This document shows positions 1-8,256 of a stretch of 64,000 bases of DNA, one piece after another. The number at the start of each line of letters is the position of its first letter. Within the stretch, counting starts at the first letter, position 1. Both the position numbers and the translations under genes were made by a program. The DNA comes from Hyphomonadaceae bacterium UBA5336 (GTDB taxonomy: Bacteria; Pseudomonadota; Alphaproteobacteria; Caulobacterales; Hyphomonadaceae), in contig DHQO01000005.1 of assembly GCA_002408125.1 (NCBI GenBank), positions 143,903 through 207,902 on the forward strand, in the 5' to 3' direction. Under the pieces are notes generated by a model. It did not search any database. It saw only the letters and a program-made list of their open reading frames with translations, and was not told the origin of the DNA.

Positions 1-1333
1 AGGCGAGCGGTGTAAACACAACAATTGTTGCGAATGAGGAGCCGACAAGCGGCTGTAGCATTTCGGAGGCTGCCTCGAGAACACCCTTTGTACCTTCGGC
101 GAGACGCCGCGCGACATGTTCGAGCATGACCACGATATCATCGACGATCAGTCCGACCGCGGCCGCCATGCCGCCAAGCGTCATGATGTTGAGGCTCTGT
201 CCCATGACCATCAAAAGCAGGGCCGTCGCGGCCAGTACAGATGGCAGCAGAATGGCCACGATCAGGACCAGCCTCAGACTGCGAAGGAAGAACAGCAAAA
301 CGAGACCCGCCAGCAGCGTCCCGATCAGAATGGCGTCACGGACGCTCCCGGCGGCGGATACAACAAGGTCTGACTGGTCATAATAGGACGTTAGGGTCAG
401 ATCCTTGGGAAACGCTACACGCTCCCTCGCGATCGTATTCTTGACGGCGGTGGTCAGGGCCAACGAGTTTGCGTCCGGCGACTGTCGGATGTTTAAAAGA
501 ACGGCCGGTTTCCCGTCGGCGGTCACCCGCGTCCAGTCCGGCGCTACGGCAAGGCGAATGTCGGCCACATCGGAGACTTCGACCGCGCCGCCACCGGCCA
601 GGCTTTTCAGCACAATGTTGCCGATGTCTTCGGCGCCAGTAAGCTGATCGTCAACAATGGTCAGATAGAGCCGCGACTGGTCCTCAAGGCGGCCTGAGGC
701 CGAAACGATGTTCGACGTGGAAATGGCGGTTTCGACATCCAGCACGGACAGGTCCCGCGCCTTCAGCCTCGCCGGATCGACGAGCACCTCATACTCAGCG
801 TCGCGCCCGCCAAGCACGGAGACTTCGACGACGCCGTCAATTGACGCAATGAGAGGCCGCAGAGTGAATTGTGCGAACGTCTTCATCTCGACCTGGGACA
901 GTGTGTCGGATGTCAGGGAATAGCCCATGACCGGAAAGATGGTCGGATCCATGCGGCGGATCTGGAAGGCAAAGCCCGGCGGCAGGGACGGCGCCAGCCT
1001 GGCGAGTTCTGATTCCGACTGGAGGGCTGCTGTTACGATGTCTCCCCCCCAGTCGAAGGTGACCGAAACCTCAGCAGAGCCTCGGCTGGTTTGCGAGCGG
1101 ATATTGCGCACGCCGGGAACGGCGCGGAGCGCATCCTCGACGGGCCGGGTCACCAGCGCTTCCATCTGGTCGACCGGGCGGTCTCCAGCTTCCAGCGACA
1201 CGGCAAGCCGGGGAAACTGGATGGTCGGAAACAGGCTGACAGGCAGCTGGGTCAGCGCGAAGCCTCCGCCTGCGGTCAGCAGACAAAACGCGGCAAGGAT
1301 GAACCGCGCCTGCTGGCTCAGCCACCGGCTCAT
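1..1333 (-). CDS. RND-family efflux pump permease, partial (C-terminus beyond window edge)
   Basis: Inner-membrane proton-driven pump of a tripartite efflux system. The reading frame is open from the ATG at 1333 to base 1, giving about 444 residues, less than half of a typical pump of about 1,000. The visible part has the first transmembrane helix, then the porter domain beginning with LPVSLFPTIQFP, and then helices 2 to 4 with the motif AVGLIVDDIVVMLEH. The paired Asp residues in that helix look more like AcrB-type pumps than CusA-type metal pumps, so a drug or organic substrate is possible. The ATG overlaps the stop codon of the membrane-fusion gene (ATGA), which indicates translational coupling. 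Family assignment is firm; substrate is unknown. Confidence 0.93.
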   Translation of the reverse strand, partial: MSRWLSQQARFILAAFCLLTAGGGFALTQLPVSLFPTIQFPRLAVSLEAGDRPVDQMEALVTRPVEDALRAVPGVRNIRSQTSRGSAEVSVTFDWGGDIVTAALQSESELARLAPSLPPGFAFQIRRMDPTIFPVMGYSLTSDTLSQVEMKTFAQFTLRPLIASIDGVVEVSVLGGRDAEYEVLVDPARLKARDLSVLDVETAISTSNIVSASGRLEDQSRLYLTIVDDQLTGAEDIGNIVLKSLAGGGAVEVSDVADIRLAVAPDWTRVTADGKPAVLLNIRQSPDANSLALTTAVKNTIARERVAFPKDLTLTSYYDQSDLVVSAAGSVRDAILIGTLLAGLVLLFFLRSLRLVLIVAILLPSVLAATALLLMVMGQSLNIMTLGGMAAAVGLIVDDIVVMLEHVARRLAEGTKGVLEAASEMLQPLVGSSFATIVVFTPLA

Positions 1334-2406
1334 TTCGGTGCTTCCGGATTAACTGCCTGGCCGGTTGCGGTGTCGCCAGAGGTCAACTTCATCCCATCCG
1401 ACAGAATTGCGCCGCCTTTAATGACCACCTGTTCGCCTTCCGAAACTCCAGAGACAATCTCTGTGAGGTCTCCATTCGTCTCGCCACTCTCGACCCTTCG
1501 GCGCTCCGCTTTGCCTTGTTGATCAATGAAGACATAGTCGCCCTGTTCGTCTGTAAACACCGCGCTGCGTGGCGTGAGAATGACTTGGGATTTTGTGTCC
1601 CCAACAGCCGTGGCGCGCACGGCCTCGCCCGCCAGGAACCCATTACCAGGAGGCAGCGGAACAATGATAGAGGTCATGCGCGTTGCCGGGTCGACCCGCA
1701 GGTCTATGGTCGCAATCGCCGCATCCGTCAGATGAGTTCCGCCATCAAGGCCTGTGAGATGAACGACATCGCCGCTTGCCAGCCGTGTCGCGTCTTCCAG
1801 TTCGAAATTGATCCGGGCCTGTATCGCATCCGGCTCTGACAATCTGACAAGCGGGCTACCCGCCGGAACCACGTCGCCGGGTGAAACGAGTACAGCATCG
1901 ACCACGCCGCTCGATTGAGCCGATAGGGTCCGGACGTCACCGATATTCCTGCTCAACGTATTGGCTCTTGCCGTGAGATCATTCGCGCTCGTCTGTGCCC
2001 GCTCCACATCGCCGTCGCTTGCCAGGCCATCGGCCCGCAATCTTTGCTGGCGGGCCAGTTCATCCCGGGCGCCCGCGGCATCAGCCAGTGCCTGGGTCAG
2101 ATCGAGGCTGGACGCCGAAGAGGGGGCGAGGCGTAGGAGTGGTGACCCCGCATCCACAGTCGCACCCGGCTGGACAAGGGTTTCTGCGACGCGGGACTCG
2201 ATCTGGGTCGTCAGGACCTGCTGGCGCGAGGGATCAAATTGCACCGTGCCGTAACCGATGACATTGAGCGGGAGATCGCCGCGCACGGCGGGCGCCGTTG
2301 AGACACGGGCGACCGGCTCGGCGACAGGGGGCTCAGACGGCTTCGAGCATCCAGCTAGCAGGGAAAGTGTCAGGATGGCGATAGAAGGAAACAGGCGCTT
2401 TTTCAT
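1330..2406 (-). CDS. RND efflux periplasmic adaptor (membrane fusion lipoprotein)
   Basis: Periplasmic adaptor of HlyD/AcrA type linking the RND pump to the outer-membrane factor, 358 residues. It opens with a lipoprotein signal (hydrophobic stretch then LLAGC), so it should be anchored by lipidated Cys20. A barrel-sandwich region (Q-S-R-V-A-E-T-L-V-Q-P-G-A) flanks a central helical hairpin, and a C-terminal segment DYVFIDQQGKAERR is typical of the membrane-proximal domain. The start ATG overlaps the stop of the upstream outer-membrane factor gene by four bases, and its own stop overlaps the RND start in the same way. The three genes therefore form one translationally coupled unit. Confidence 0.93.
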   Translation of the reverse strand: MKKRLFPSIAILTLSLLAGCSKPSEPPVAEPVARVSTAPAVRGDLPLNVIGYGTVQFDPSRQQVLTTQIESRVAETLVQPGATVDAGSPLLRLAPSSASSLDLTQALADAAGARDELARQQRLRADGLASDGDVERAQTSANDLTARANTLSRNIGDVRTLSAQSSGVVDAVLVSPGDVVPAGSPLVRLSEPDAIQARINFELEDATRLASGDVVHLTGLDGGTHLTDAAIATIDLRVDPATRMTSIIVPLPPGNGFLAGEAVRATAVGDTKSQVILTPRSAVFTDEQGDYVFIDQQGKAERRRVESGETNGDLTEIVSGVSEGEQVVIKGGAILSDGMKLTSGDTATGQAVNPEAPK

Positions 2407-3767
2407 TTGTTTGTGTCCAGTGGCTGGCCGAGCGCTGTTTCCAGCGCGATTGATGCTTCGGCAGCCGAGAGTGCCAGCGTGTCTGCGAGGATTTCCTTGT
2501 CGAGTGCGGCCAGGCGTGTCGCAGCGGCAGATGTCTCGGCGATGTCGCCTCGGGCAGCTGCGGCCTCGGTTCGGGCAGCCTGGTCAGCGATACCCGACAG
2601 GCCTCTTATGACGTCAGCGCGTTGCCGGCGCGCAATCTCGAAAGCTGACACGGCTGATCCGATGTCCGCGCGAACGGTTTCGGCGCGCGCCTGATATTGC
2701 GCTTCCAGCACCGACAGGTCGGCCTCGGCCACTGCAATATCGCCGCGCGCCTGGTTCCAGACGGGAAGCGTGAACGTCACGGCCGGTCCAAGGGTACGGA
2801 TGTTGCCTGTGTCTCGCCCGGCATTGATGGCAATTGAAGGTAGCGGGAAGCGGGACGCGTCGGCGACAGCAACCCCTGCGCTGGCCGCGCTCAAACCGTC
2901 CCGCAGACCTTTCAGGTCTGCGCGCAGCTCCAGAGCGCGCGCAAAGAGGTCCGGCATCGCGGGAAGATCGGCACTGAACGCTGGCGGCTTTTCTACAAGA
3001 ATCGTGAGGCTTGGCGAGACGCCGAGCAGGCGATTTAAATCGAGGCGCGCTGCGGCAAGCTGGCTCTCTGCTGTGCGGTCCCGATCGGCGGCATCTGCGG
3101 CGCTCAGCCGCCGGGCATCGACCTCAACGGCGGCGATGTCGCCGCGCCCAGCTGCGCGCAGGGTGCGATCGAGGTCCTGATCGGCGACTTGCCGATATTG
3201 GATCGTCTTTTGCCGCACCTCTTCGAGCCATGATATCCGGCAGGCCAGCAGCTTGGCATTCTGCCGTGTTAGCCATTCAGCCCAGACTATGTCCTGGCGA
3301 ACACTGGCCGCATTGGCTTTGGCTGCCTCAAGCCTGGCAGGTCGGGTCGAAAGTCCTGCCAGATCAAGTCCCAGAGACCCCGCGATGGCGAGGACTTCAT
3401 TGGTTCCGTTCAGCGGCGCATCCACACCCAGGCTAAGGCTGGGATCGGGCAGTAGCCCTGCGGCAAAGATCTGGGCCTCGGCAAGGCCGGCCCGCGCCCG
3501 CATGGCATTCAGGTCTGGATTACCGAGCACGGCAAGCCCGGCGAGCTCGTCTGAAGCAAGAGGTGCGGCCGTCGACATCGAAGCGCCCGTGTCGGAAATC
3601 TGAGGCGCTGTGTAAGTCTGTACAGGCGTCGCGCAGGCGGCCAGGATAAGAAAAACTGGCAGGACCATAGGTGTTTTGATCGCGCTTCGTAAGCTTGGTT
3701 TGGTCACGGACCGAAACCCGCAAGCGTTTCGGTATAGTCGAGGGCTCCCCCTGTGCCGATCAAACAT
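2403..3767 (-). CDS. TolC-like outer membrane factor of the efflux system
   Basis: Outer-membrane channel of TolC/CusC type, up to 454 residues. Two long helical repeats rich in Ala, Arg and Asp follow an N-terminal lipoprotein signal ending in LILAACA. The ATG at 3767 has a strong ribosome site (AGGAGG, five bases upstream) and lies inside the last codons of the preceding gene. Starting there puts about 33 basic residues before the lipoprotein signal. An in-frame GTG at 3707 would give a normal signal peptide but has no obvious ribosome site. I keep the upstream start and flag the conflict. The stop overlaps the adaptor start. Confidence 0.88.
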   Translation of the reverse strand: MFDRHRGSPRLYRNACGFRSVTKPSLRSAIKTPMVLPVFLILAACATPVQTYTAPQISDTGASMSTAAPLASDELAGLAVLGNPDLNAMRARAGLAEAQIFAAGLLPDPSLSLGVDAPLNGTNEVLAIAGSLGLDLAGLSTRPARLEAAKANAASVRQDIVWAEWLTRQNAKLLACRISWLEEVRQKTIQYRQVADQDLDRTLRAAGRGDIAAVEVDARRLSAADAADRDRTAESQLAAARLDLNRLLGVSPSLTILVEKPPAFSADLPAMPDLFARALELRADLKGLRDGLSAASAGVAVADASRFPLPSIAINAGRDTGNIRTLGPAVTFTLPVWNQARGDIAVAEADLSVLEAQYQARAETVRADIGSAVSAFEIARRQRADVIRGLSGIADQAARTEAAAARGDIAETSAAATRLAALDKEILADTLALSAAEASIALETALGQPLDTNK

Positions 3768-4050
3768 TATCGCCTCCTAGGATAAGGGTTTTGAGCCAAT
3801 GCGGCGCCATTCGATCCAATCTGGGGTGCCGGTTGATTTGTCTTGCCATCCACTGCTTACCCTGGCGTGAGTTGCGGGCCAGCAAAGCCGCGCCCGCCAC
3901 GCCAATTCCAACGCCGATCGGTATGAATGGAAACGGCGTCAGGATCGCGATAGGAACAGACAGGATGAGAAGCAGTACGCCCGTCCCCGCCAGACTGACT
4001 CGCCAGACGGATACTCTCTTGCGGGGGCTGTTTTGTACTTGCTCAGTCAC
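3760..4050 (-). CDS. Small two-helix membrane protein in efflux/two-component operon
   Basis: A 96-residue protein with two hydrophobic segments (about residues 20-37 and 42-58) around a Pro-rich turn LTPFPFIPIGVG, followed by a basic amphipathic tail. It resembles the small PGPGW/DUF454-like membrane proteins in having a Pro/Gly turn between two helices, but I cannot name a family with confidence. It overlaps the sensor kinase gene upstream by eight bases and the efflux gene downstream by eight bases, so it is certainly co-transcribed. It may assist the kinase or the pump in the membrane. Confidence 0.75.
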   Translation of the reverse strand: MTEQVQNSPRKRVSVWRVSLAGTGVLLLILSVPIAILTPFPFIPIGVGIGVAGAALLARNSRQGKQWMARQINRHPRLDRMAPHWLKTLILGGDNV

Positions 4051-5425
4051 GTGATTTCAACGCCTCCGAAAATGGTTTAAATCCCACGCGGACCGCTAGA
4101 CCAGGCTTTGCATCTGAAAGTCGCAACCCGGCCTTATGCAGGTCGGCAATAGCCTTCACCAGGGCAAGTCCGAGGCCGGACCCCGGCGTATGTCGCGCCT
4201 TGTCGAGACGGTAGAACCGCTCTGTAACCCGCTCATATTCCTCTGGTGGAATGCCCGGTCCATCGTCGGATACGCTAAGCCAGACGCCATTCAGGCCGGA
4301 GCCGGTTTCGAGCCGGATTGTTGCGCCCTGACCCGCGTGCCTGATCGCATTCTCGATAAGGTTGGCGCCAAGTTGGGTGAGAAGGTCCTGATCACCATGT
4401 ACGAGCGTGTTGGCATCCATGTTTGAAGAAACCAGTAATGTCTGTCCCGCATCGTCGCAGACTGCAGCATAGGCCTCGTACAGGGCTGCTGCGATACCGG
4501 CGATCGGGACAGCGCGAAATTTGGCCTTGCGGGCCCCCGCTTCGATTTGCGAGATTCGTAACAGCGCATCGAATGTGTTGGTGATCTGACGGATATTCGA
4601 CGACGCCTGATTCAGTTTGTCCTGAAGCGCCGGCTGGTTGCTTGCTTCCAGGGTCAGGCTCTCAACCTGGATGCCGAGACGATTGATGGGCGTGCGCAGG
4701 TCATGGGCGATATCAGCGCTGACCTGTTTTATGCCAAGAACGGTGGCCTCCAGTTGTTCAAGCGCATCATTGATACGCTCGGACAGTCGGCCGAGATCGT
4801 CGCTGTGCCCATGCGTTTCTATTCTTTGCTGCATCTCCCCTGCGGCAACCTTGCTCAGAACGCTTGAGATCGCTTCGATCCGCAACTGTCCGCGGCGGGA
4901 CAATATGAAGGCAACCAGTGCCGAAAGGAGCGTTACAATCAGGGTCGCCGCACCGAAGGACTTGAGCACCGTGCGGGCAATATCGTCTGTATCTTCATAA
5001 CTGCGCGCGGTAATCAGGCGAAGATCACCGATTTGCCGGCTTGTCAGGAGGTATGTGTCGTCATCGTCCTGTCCCAGCCGGGTTCCGGACACATCACCGA
5101 CTGCCAGGTCTTGTGGATCGGGCAGGCGGTGACCGGCGAGAAATGTTCCATCCGCAAGTCCGAGCCAGACGATGTCATCCTCAGGGTCTAGTGCAGTAGC
5201 ACGCGCCCTAGTCGCCTCGACAAGCGCGTCTCTTCCATCTCTCTCAAAGGTGTCAGCCAGTTCGACCGACATCAAGACGGCAGCCTGTTCCACGCGGCGA
5301 TCAAGGTCGTCATGGATCGCCTGGAAGGCAATCCAGCCCGCGCCGAGATTGGCCAAGACGAATAGGCCTGCCAGAACCATGGCAAAACGAAAGTACGTGC
5401 TTCGAAGAAGATCCCGGCTAAACAC
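4043..5425 (-). CDS. Membrane sensor histidine kinase (HAMP, HisKA, HATPase)
   Basis: Two-component sensor of 460 residues. A first transmembrane helix (about 13-35), a periplasmic sensor region, a second helix (about 155-178), a HAMP linker and a HisKA dimerisation domain with the H-box SADIAHDLRTPINRL near residue 240 are followed by an ATPase domain with N box (LIENAIRHA), DDGPGIP and GSGLGLALV. The start is a GTG that overlaps the response regulator stop, so the pair is coupled. By position it controls the downstream efflux genes; metal or drug sensing would fit, but the signal cannot be read from the sequence. Confidence 0.95.
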   Translation of the reverse strand: MFSRDLLRSTYFRFAMVLAGLFVLANLGAGWIAFQAIHDDLDRRVEQAAVLMSVELADTFERDGRDALVEATRARATALDPEDDIVWLGLADGTFLAGHRLPDPQDLAVGDVSGTRLGQDDDDTYLLTSRQIGDLRLITARSYEDTDDIARTVLKSFGAATLIVTLLSALVAFILSRRGQLRIEAISSVLSKVAAGEMQQRIETHGHSDDLGRLSERINDALEQLEATVLGIKQVSADIAHDLRTPINRLGIQVESLTLEASNQPALQDKLNQASSNIRQITNTFDALLRISQIEAGARKAKFRAVPIAGIAAALYEAYAAVCDDAGQTLLVSSNMDANTLVHGDQDLLTQLGANLIENAIRHAGQGATIRLETGSGLNGVWLSVSDDGPGIPPEEYERVTERFYRLDKARHTPGSGLGLALVKAIADLHKAGLRLSDAKPGLAVRVGFKPFSEALKSRD

Positions 5426-6089
5426 GAAGCGTGTATCCTACATTCTTGATCGTATGTAGAAGCTCAGTCTCAAAGGGTTTGTCGATCTTGGCGCGCAAGC
5501 GGCTGATATGGGTCTCGACCACTGTCGTCTGAGGGTCGAAATGGAAATCCCAGACCTGCTCGAGCAGCATGGTTCGCGACAGCACACGCCCTTCGGACCG
5601 CATGAAATATTCAAGGAGCTGGAATTCCTTTGTGAGGAGCTCAATAGGTTGTCCGGCGCGCGTCACGGACCGGCGCACCAGATCCATTTCGAGATCGGCA
5701 ACAGTTAGTCGAGTCTGCTCAACTACCTGGGTGGGGCGCCTGCTAATGGCGCCGAGGCGAGCTGAAAGTTCGGAGAAGGCGAACGGTTTGGTCAGGTAGT
5801 CATCGGCGCCGGCTTCCAGGCCTTCGACACGGTCATCAACACCGCTGACCGCCGTGAGGAACAGGACAGGGGTCTGTACATTGGCGCCCCGCATCGCTTT
5901 CAACATGGACAATCCGTCCATGCCGGGAAGCATGCGGTCGAGGATGGCAGCGTCATACGAAGCGCGAAGCGCCAGGGTCAGCCCGTCGATGCCGTCTGTA
6001 GCATCGTCCACTACGTGTCCGGCGCCGCGGAGGCCATCGAGCACATATTTGCGGGTGACGTCATCATCCTCGACCAGCAGTATTTTCAT
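5418..6089 (-). CDS. OmpR/PhoB-family response regulator
   Basis: Response regulator of 223 residues. The receiver domain has the acidic pocket VEDDD, the phospho-acceptor Asp51 in ILDRMLPGMDG and the conserved Lys in YLTKPF. The C-terminal winged helix ends with THISRLRAKIDKPF and a GYTLRV tail typical of the OmpR/PhoB class. It sits between a PepSY protein gene and its cognate kinase gene, and overlaps the latter. It probably activates the whole operon from a promoter above 6451, where direct repeats are present. Confidence 0.96.
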   Translation of the reverse strand: MKILLVEDDDVTRKYVLDGLRGAGHVVDDATDGIDGLTLALRASYDAAILDRMLPGMDGLSMLKAMRGANVQTPVLFLTAVSGVDDRVEGLEAGADDYLTKPFAFSELSARLGAISRRPTQVVEQTRLTVADLEMDLVRRSVTRAGQPIELLTKEFQLLEYFMRSEGRVLSRTMLLEQVWDFHFDPQTTVVETHISRLRAKIDKPFETELLHTIKNVGYTLRV

Positions 6090-6118
6090 GTTTCAGCCCC
6101 CTGCGCCGACCGGTTCTG

Positions 6119-6451
6119 TCAGTCTTCCATCTCGGTTTTCAGCACTTCGCCAGTCGCCGCGTCGATGATCACTTCGACTTCTTCATTGTCAGATCGCAGG
6201 ACCTCTATCGAGTAGGCCCAGTGGCCATCTTCTTCTTCGAACTCACCAGACAAGGCCCGGCCATCGCCAGCTTCTTCGGCAATGCGCACCGCATCACGAA
6301 GCGATACAGTCGAAGCGAGGAATGCTGCAGCCTCGCTTTCGGAATCATCCTCTCGGCTATTTTCGCTGGCAAAGGCCGCAGTCGTTCCGGAAATCATCAC
6401 GAGCGCTGCGGCAAAGATCTTAATAGGAGCATTTTTCATAGTGTGTTCCAT
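6119..6451 (-). CDS. PepSY-domain periplasmic protein
   Basis: A secreted protein of up to 110 residues with a cleavable signal peptide (hydrophobic core FAAALVMISG ending AFA) and one PepSY module. The module reads from SLRDAVRIAEEAGDG through WAYSIEVLRSDNEEVEVIIDAATGEVLK. PepSY proteins often precede PhoP/QseB-like two-component genes and are thought to modulate periplasmic signals or proteases. A second in-frame Met, four codons downstream at 6439, starts a more standard signal peptide and is an equally likely start. Twenty-nine bases separate it from the regulator gene, so it is probably the first gene of the operon. Confidence 0.88.
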   Translation of the reverse strand: MEHTMKNAPIKIFAAALVMISGTTAAFASENSREDDSESEAAAFLASTVSLRDAVRIAEEAGDGRALSGEFEEEDGHWAYSIEVLRSDNEEVEVIIDAATGEVLKTEMED

Positions 6452-6458
6452 ATCTTGA

Positions 6459-6493
6459 GATTACCCTCTCAACCCTGCCGGAGTGATTACCCT
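6459..6493 (-). promoter_or_regulatory. Candidate operator: direct repeats GATTACCCT
   Basis: Two exact copies of GATTACCCT (6459-6467 and 6485-6493), 26 bases apart, with a partial copy CAACCCT between them, lie immediately upstream of the PepSY-regulator-kinase-efflux operon. OmpR-class regulators bind direct repeats, so this is a plausible autoregulatory site. The spacing is not the usual 11 or 22, so the role is an inference. Confidence 0.3.
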
Positions 6494-6935
6494 ACTGATC
6501 TCAATTACGCCGTTCGGCCAATATACATCGGTGTAAGCTTAGCACGCGCGAAACGCGCGACTGGTGCGCAGGGCTATCGTTCATCAGCGCTAGCGTGTCG
6601 GGTAGGCTTCTTTTAGCGAGCGAATTTGTATTCTCACGCGAATATTTGCATGGCTTCTGAAGCAGAAACGAAGTTGAATGTGTCGTGTAAATTGGGCGCT
6701 TGAGACGCAGTTCGGATCAAAGGATCAAGCATGTTGCCGGAATGCACCAAAAGCTTGTCAAGTTTACATATGGCACAGCCTACATGATTGAAAATCCAGC
6801 CAATTTTATTGTCGGAGCCGCTGACGGTAAAAGTTATCCACAATATTCTGCGAACTGCAGTAATTATTGCAGGATACGCAACTAGTTCATCATCGAGTGG
6901 GAATGATCCCGCCACGGCGAGGGGCGTGACAAGCG
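6494..6935. other. Intergenic region without a recognised gene
   Basis: About 440 bases between the divergently transcribed efflux/two-component operon and the TRIC-type gene. It is visibly more AT-rich than its flanks. It contains a short perfect inverted repeat CGCGCG-AAA-CGCGCG near 6544-6558 and one DnaA-box-like nonamer TTATCCACA at 6834-6842. Small open frames here have no codon bias or family resemblance that I can see. It presumably holds both promoters. Confidence 0.5.
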
Positions 6936-7547
6936 ATGCATCCGGCCTTGATCATACTTGCTGGCGTCGGCACGGCGGTTTTCGCCATTTCCGGAGCCCT
7001 GCTGGGCCTCCGGAAACAAATGGACATTGTCGGTATCTGGTTCGTCGCGGTTGTCACTGGTGTGGGCGGCGGGACGATCCGCGACTTGTTGCTGGGCGAG
7101 GTTCCGGTGCGCTGGGTGACCAATCCCAAAGATGTCGTGATCTGCCTGGTCTGTGGCTTGGCTGTGGCCCTGCTGAACCGCCCGCTGCTGGGCCGCCGCC
7201 TGCGTTGGCTGCTCTATGCCGATGCGGCGGGCATGTCGCTCTTCACCGTGCTCGGGGCGAGCATTGCGCAGAGCGCGGGCGCTCATCCGCTGGCCGCGAT
7301 CCTGTTTGGCGCCATGAGTGCGAGCTTTGGCGGCGTGATCCGCGATGTCATGTGCAATGACACGCCGGTCCTGTTCCAGAAGGATCTCTATGTCACGCCC
7401 GCCCTCTTGGGTGCAGCAGTGTTTGTGCTCGCGGAGGGGTTTGTGACCTTCGAATGGCGCGTCGTCCTGGGCGTGGCCGCCGCGCTCTCCCTGCGCCTGC
7501 TGGCGATCAGCTTCAGCTGGTATCTGCCATTTCCGCGCTATCGCTGA
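6936..7547 (+). CDS. TRIC-type / UPF0126 (YicG-like) cation channel family protein
   Basis: Integral membrane protein of 203 residues made of two homologous halves. Each half carries the family signature of a Gly-rich turn followed by Arg-Asp: GVGGGTIRDLLLG near residue 48 and SFGGVIRDVMC near residue 132. About seven hydrophobic helices are visible. Bacterial members of the family form trimeric monovalent-cation channels; the ion and trigger in this organism are unknown. The gene appears monocistronic. Confidence 0.93.
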   Translation: MHPALIILAGVGTAVFAISGALLGLRKQMDIVGIWFVAVVTGVGGGTIRDLLLGEVPVRWVTNPKDVVICLVCGLAVALLNRPLLGRRLRWLLYADAAGMSLFTVLGASIAQSAGAHPLAAILFGAMSASFGGVIRDVMCNDTPVLFQKDLYVTPALLGAAVFVLAEGFVTFEWRVVLGVAAALSLRLLAISFSWYLPFPRYR

Positions 7548-7645
7548 GATGGATCACAAAGGTATTTTTTGAGCCCTGCGCGACTTCCTGCTAGAGCATT
7601 TCATCTGCGCTGATGGTGACTGCCACGCTGGAAGGATATCTCCCC

Positions 7646-8248
7646 ATGACTTTGTTTCCCCGACTGTTTGTGCTCTCGACCCTGCTGACTTTCGCCGCCT
7701 GCGCGCCTGCGGGTGAGACGAGTCTTGAGGGCGACTGGACGCTCGATCCGGATCAGGCCAGCCTGCAGTTTGTCACCGTCAAGGCGACCGACATTCTCGA
7801 GGTACATCATTTCGGGGAGCTCGCCGGTTCGGTCAGCGCCGATGGCGCGGCCGAGGTGACGGTCACTCTCGACAAGGTGTCGACCAATATCGACATCCGC
7901 GACGAGCGCATGCGTGAGTTCCTGTTTGAAACCGAGACCTATCCGCTCGCCATGATCTCCACCACCCTGGCGCCTGAGACATTCGCCTTGCTCCCCCTCG
8001 GCGAGACGCTGGTCACGCCGGTCGAGCTGACAGTGGACCTGCACGGAGCCAGCGATGTGATCGGCACCCAGCTCGCCGTCACCCGGCTCGGGCCGGACAG
8101 GGTGATGGTCGCGACCACCGATCCGATCATTGTTGATGGCTACGCCTTCGGCCTTGATGGCGGGATCGAGCATCTGCGCGAACTGGCGAACCTGCCGAGC
8201 ATCACAGCCAGTGTGCCGGTGACCTTCTCGCTCGTCTTCGAGCGTTAG
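7646..8248 (+). CDS. YceI-family lipoprotein
   Basis: A 200-residue YceI-like protein, a lipocalin-type beta-barrel family that binds polyisoprenoid or similar amphiphiles in the periplasm. The chosen ATG has GAAGGA nine bases upstream and begins a lipoprotein signal ending LLTFAACAP; an upstream in-frame start would add eleven residues before it. The YceI core starts at WTLDPDQASLQF and includes NIDIRDERMREFLFETETYP, the motif typical of the family. The next gene lies convergently eight bases away. Confidence 0.9.
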   Translation: MTLFPRLFVLSTLLTFAACAPAGETSLEGDWTLDPDQASLQFVTVKATDILEVHHFGELAGSVSADGAAEVTVTLDKVSTNIDIRDERMREFLFETETYPLAMISTTLAPETFALLPLGETLVTPVELTVDLHGASDVIGTQLAVTRLGPDRVMVATTDPIIVDGYAFGLDGGIEHLRELANLPSITASVPVTFSLVFER

Positions 8249-8256
8249 GGGCTGGC

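Noticed and set aside
6544..6558. Inverted repeat CGCGCG-AAA-CGCGCG
   Set aside because: Short, without T tract and not near a gene end; likely chance in a CG-rich stretch.
6834..6842. TTATCCACA, a perfect DnaA-box nonamer
   Set aside because: It is single, with no other boxes, no AT-rich unwinding element and no replication genes nearby, so it is not reported as an origin.
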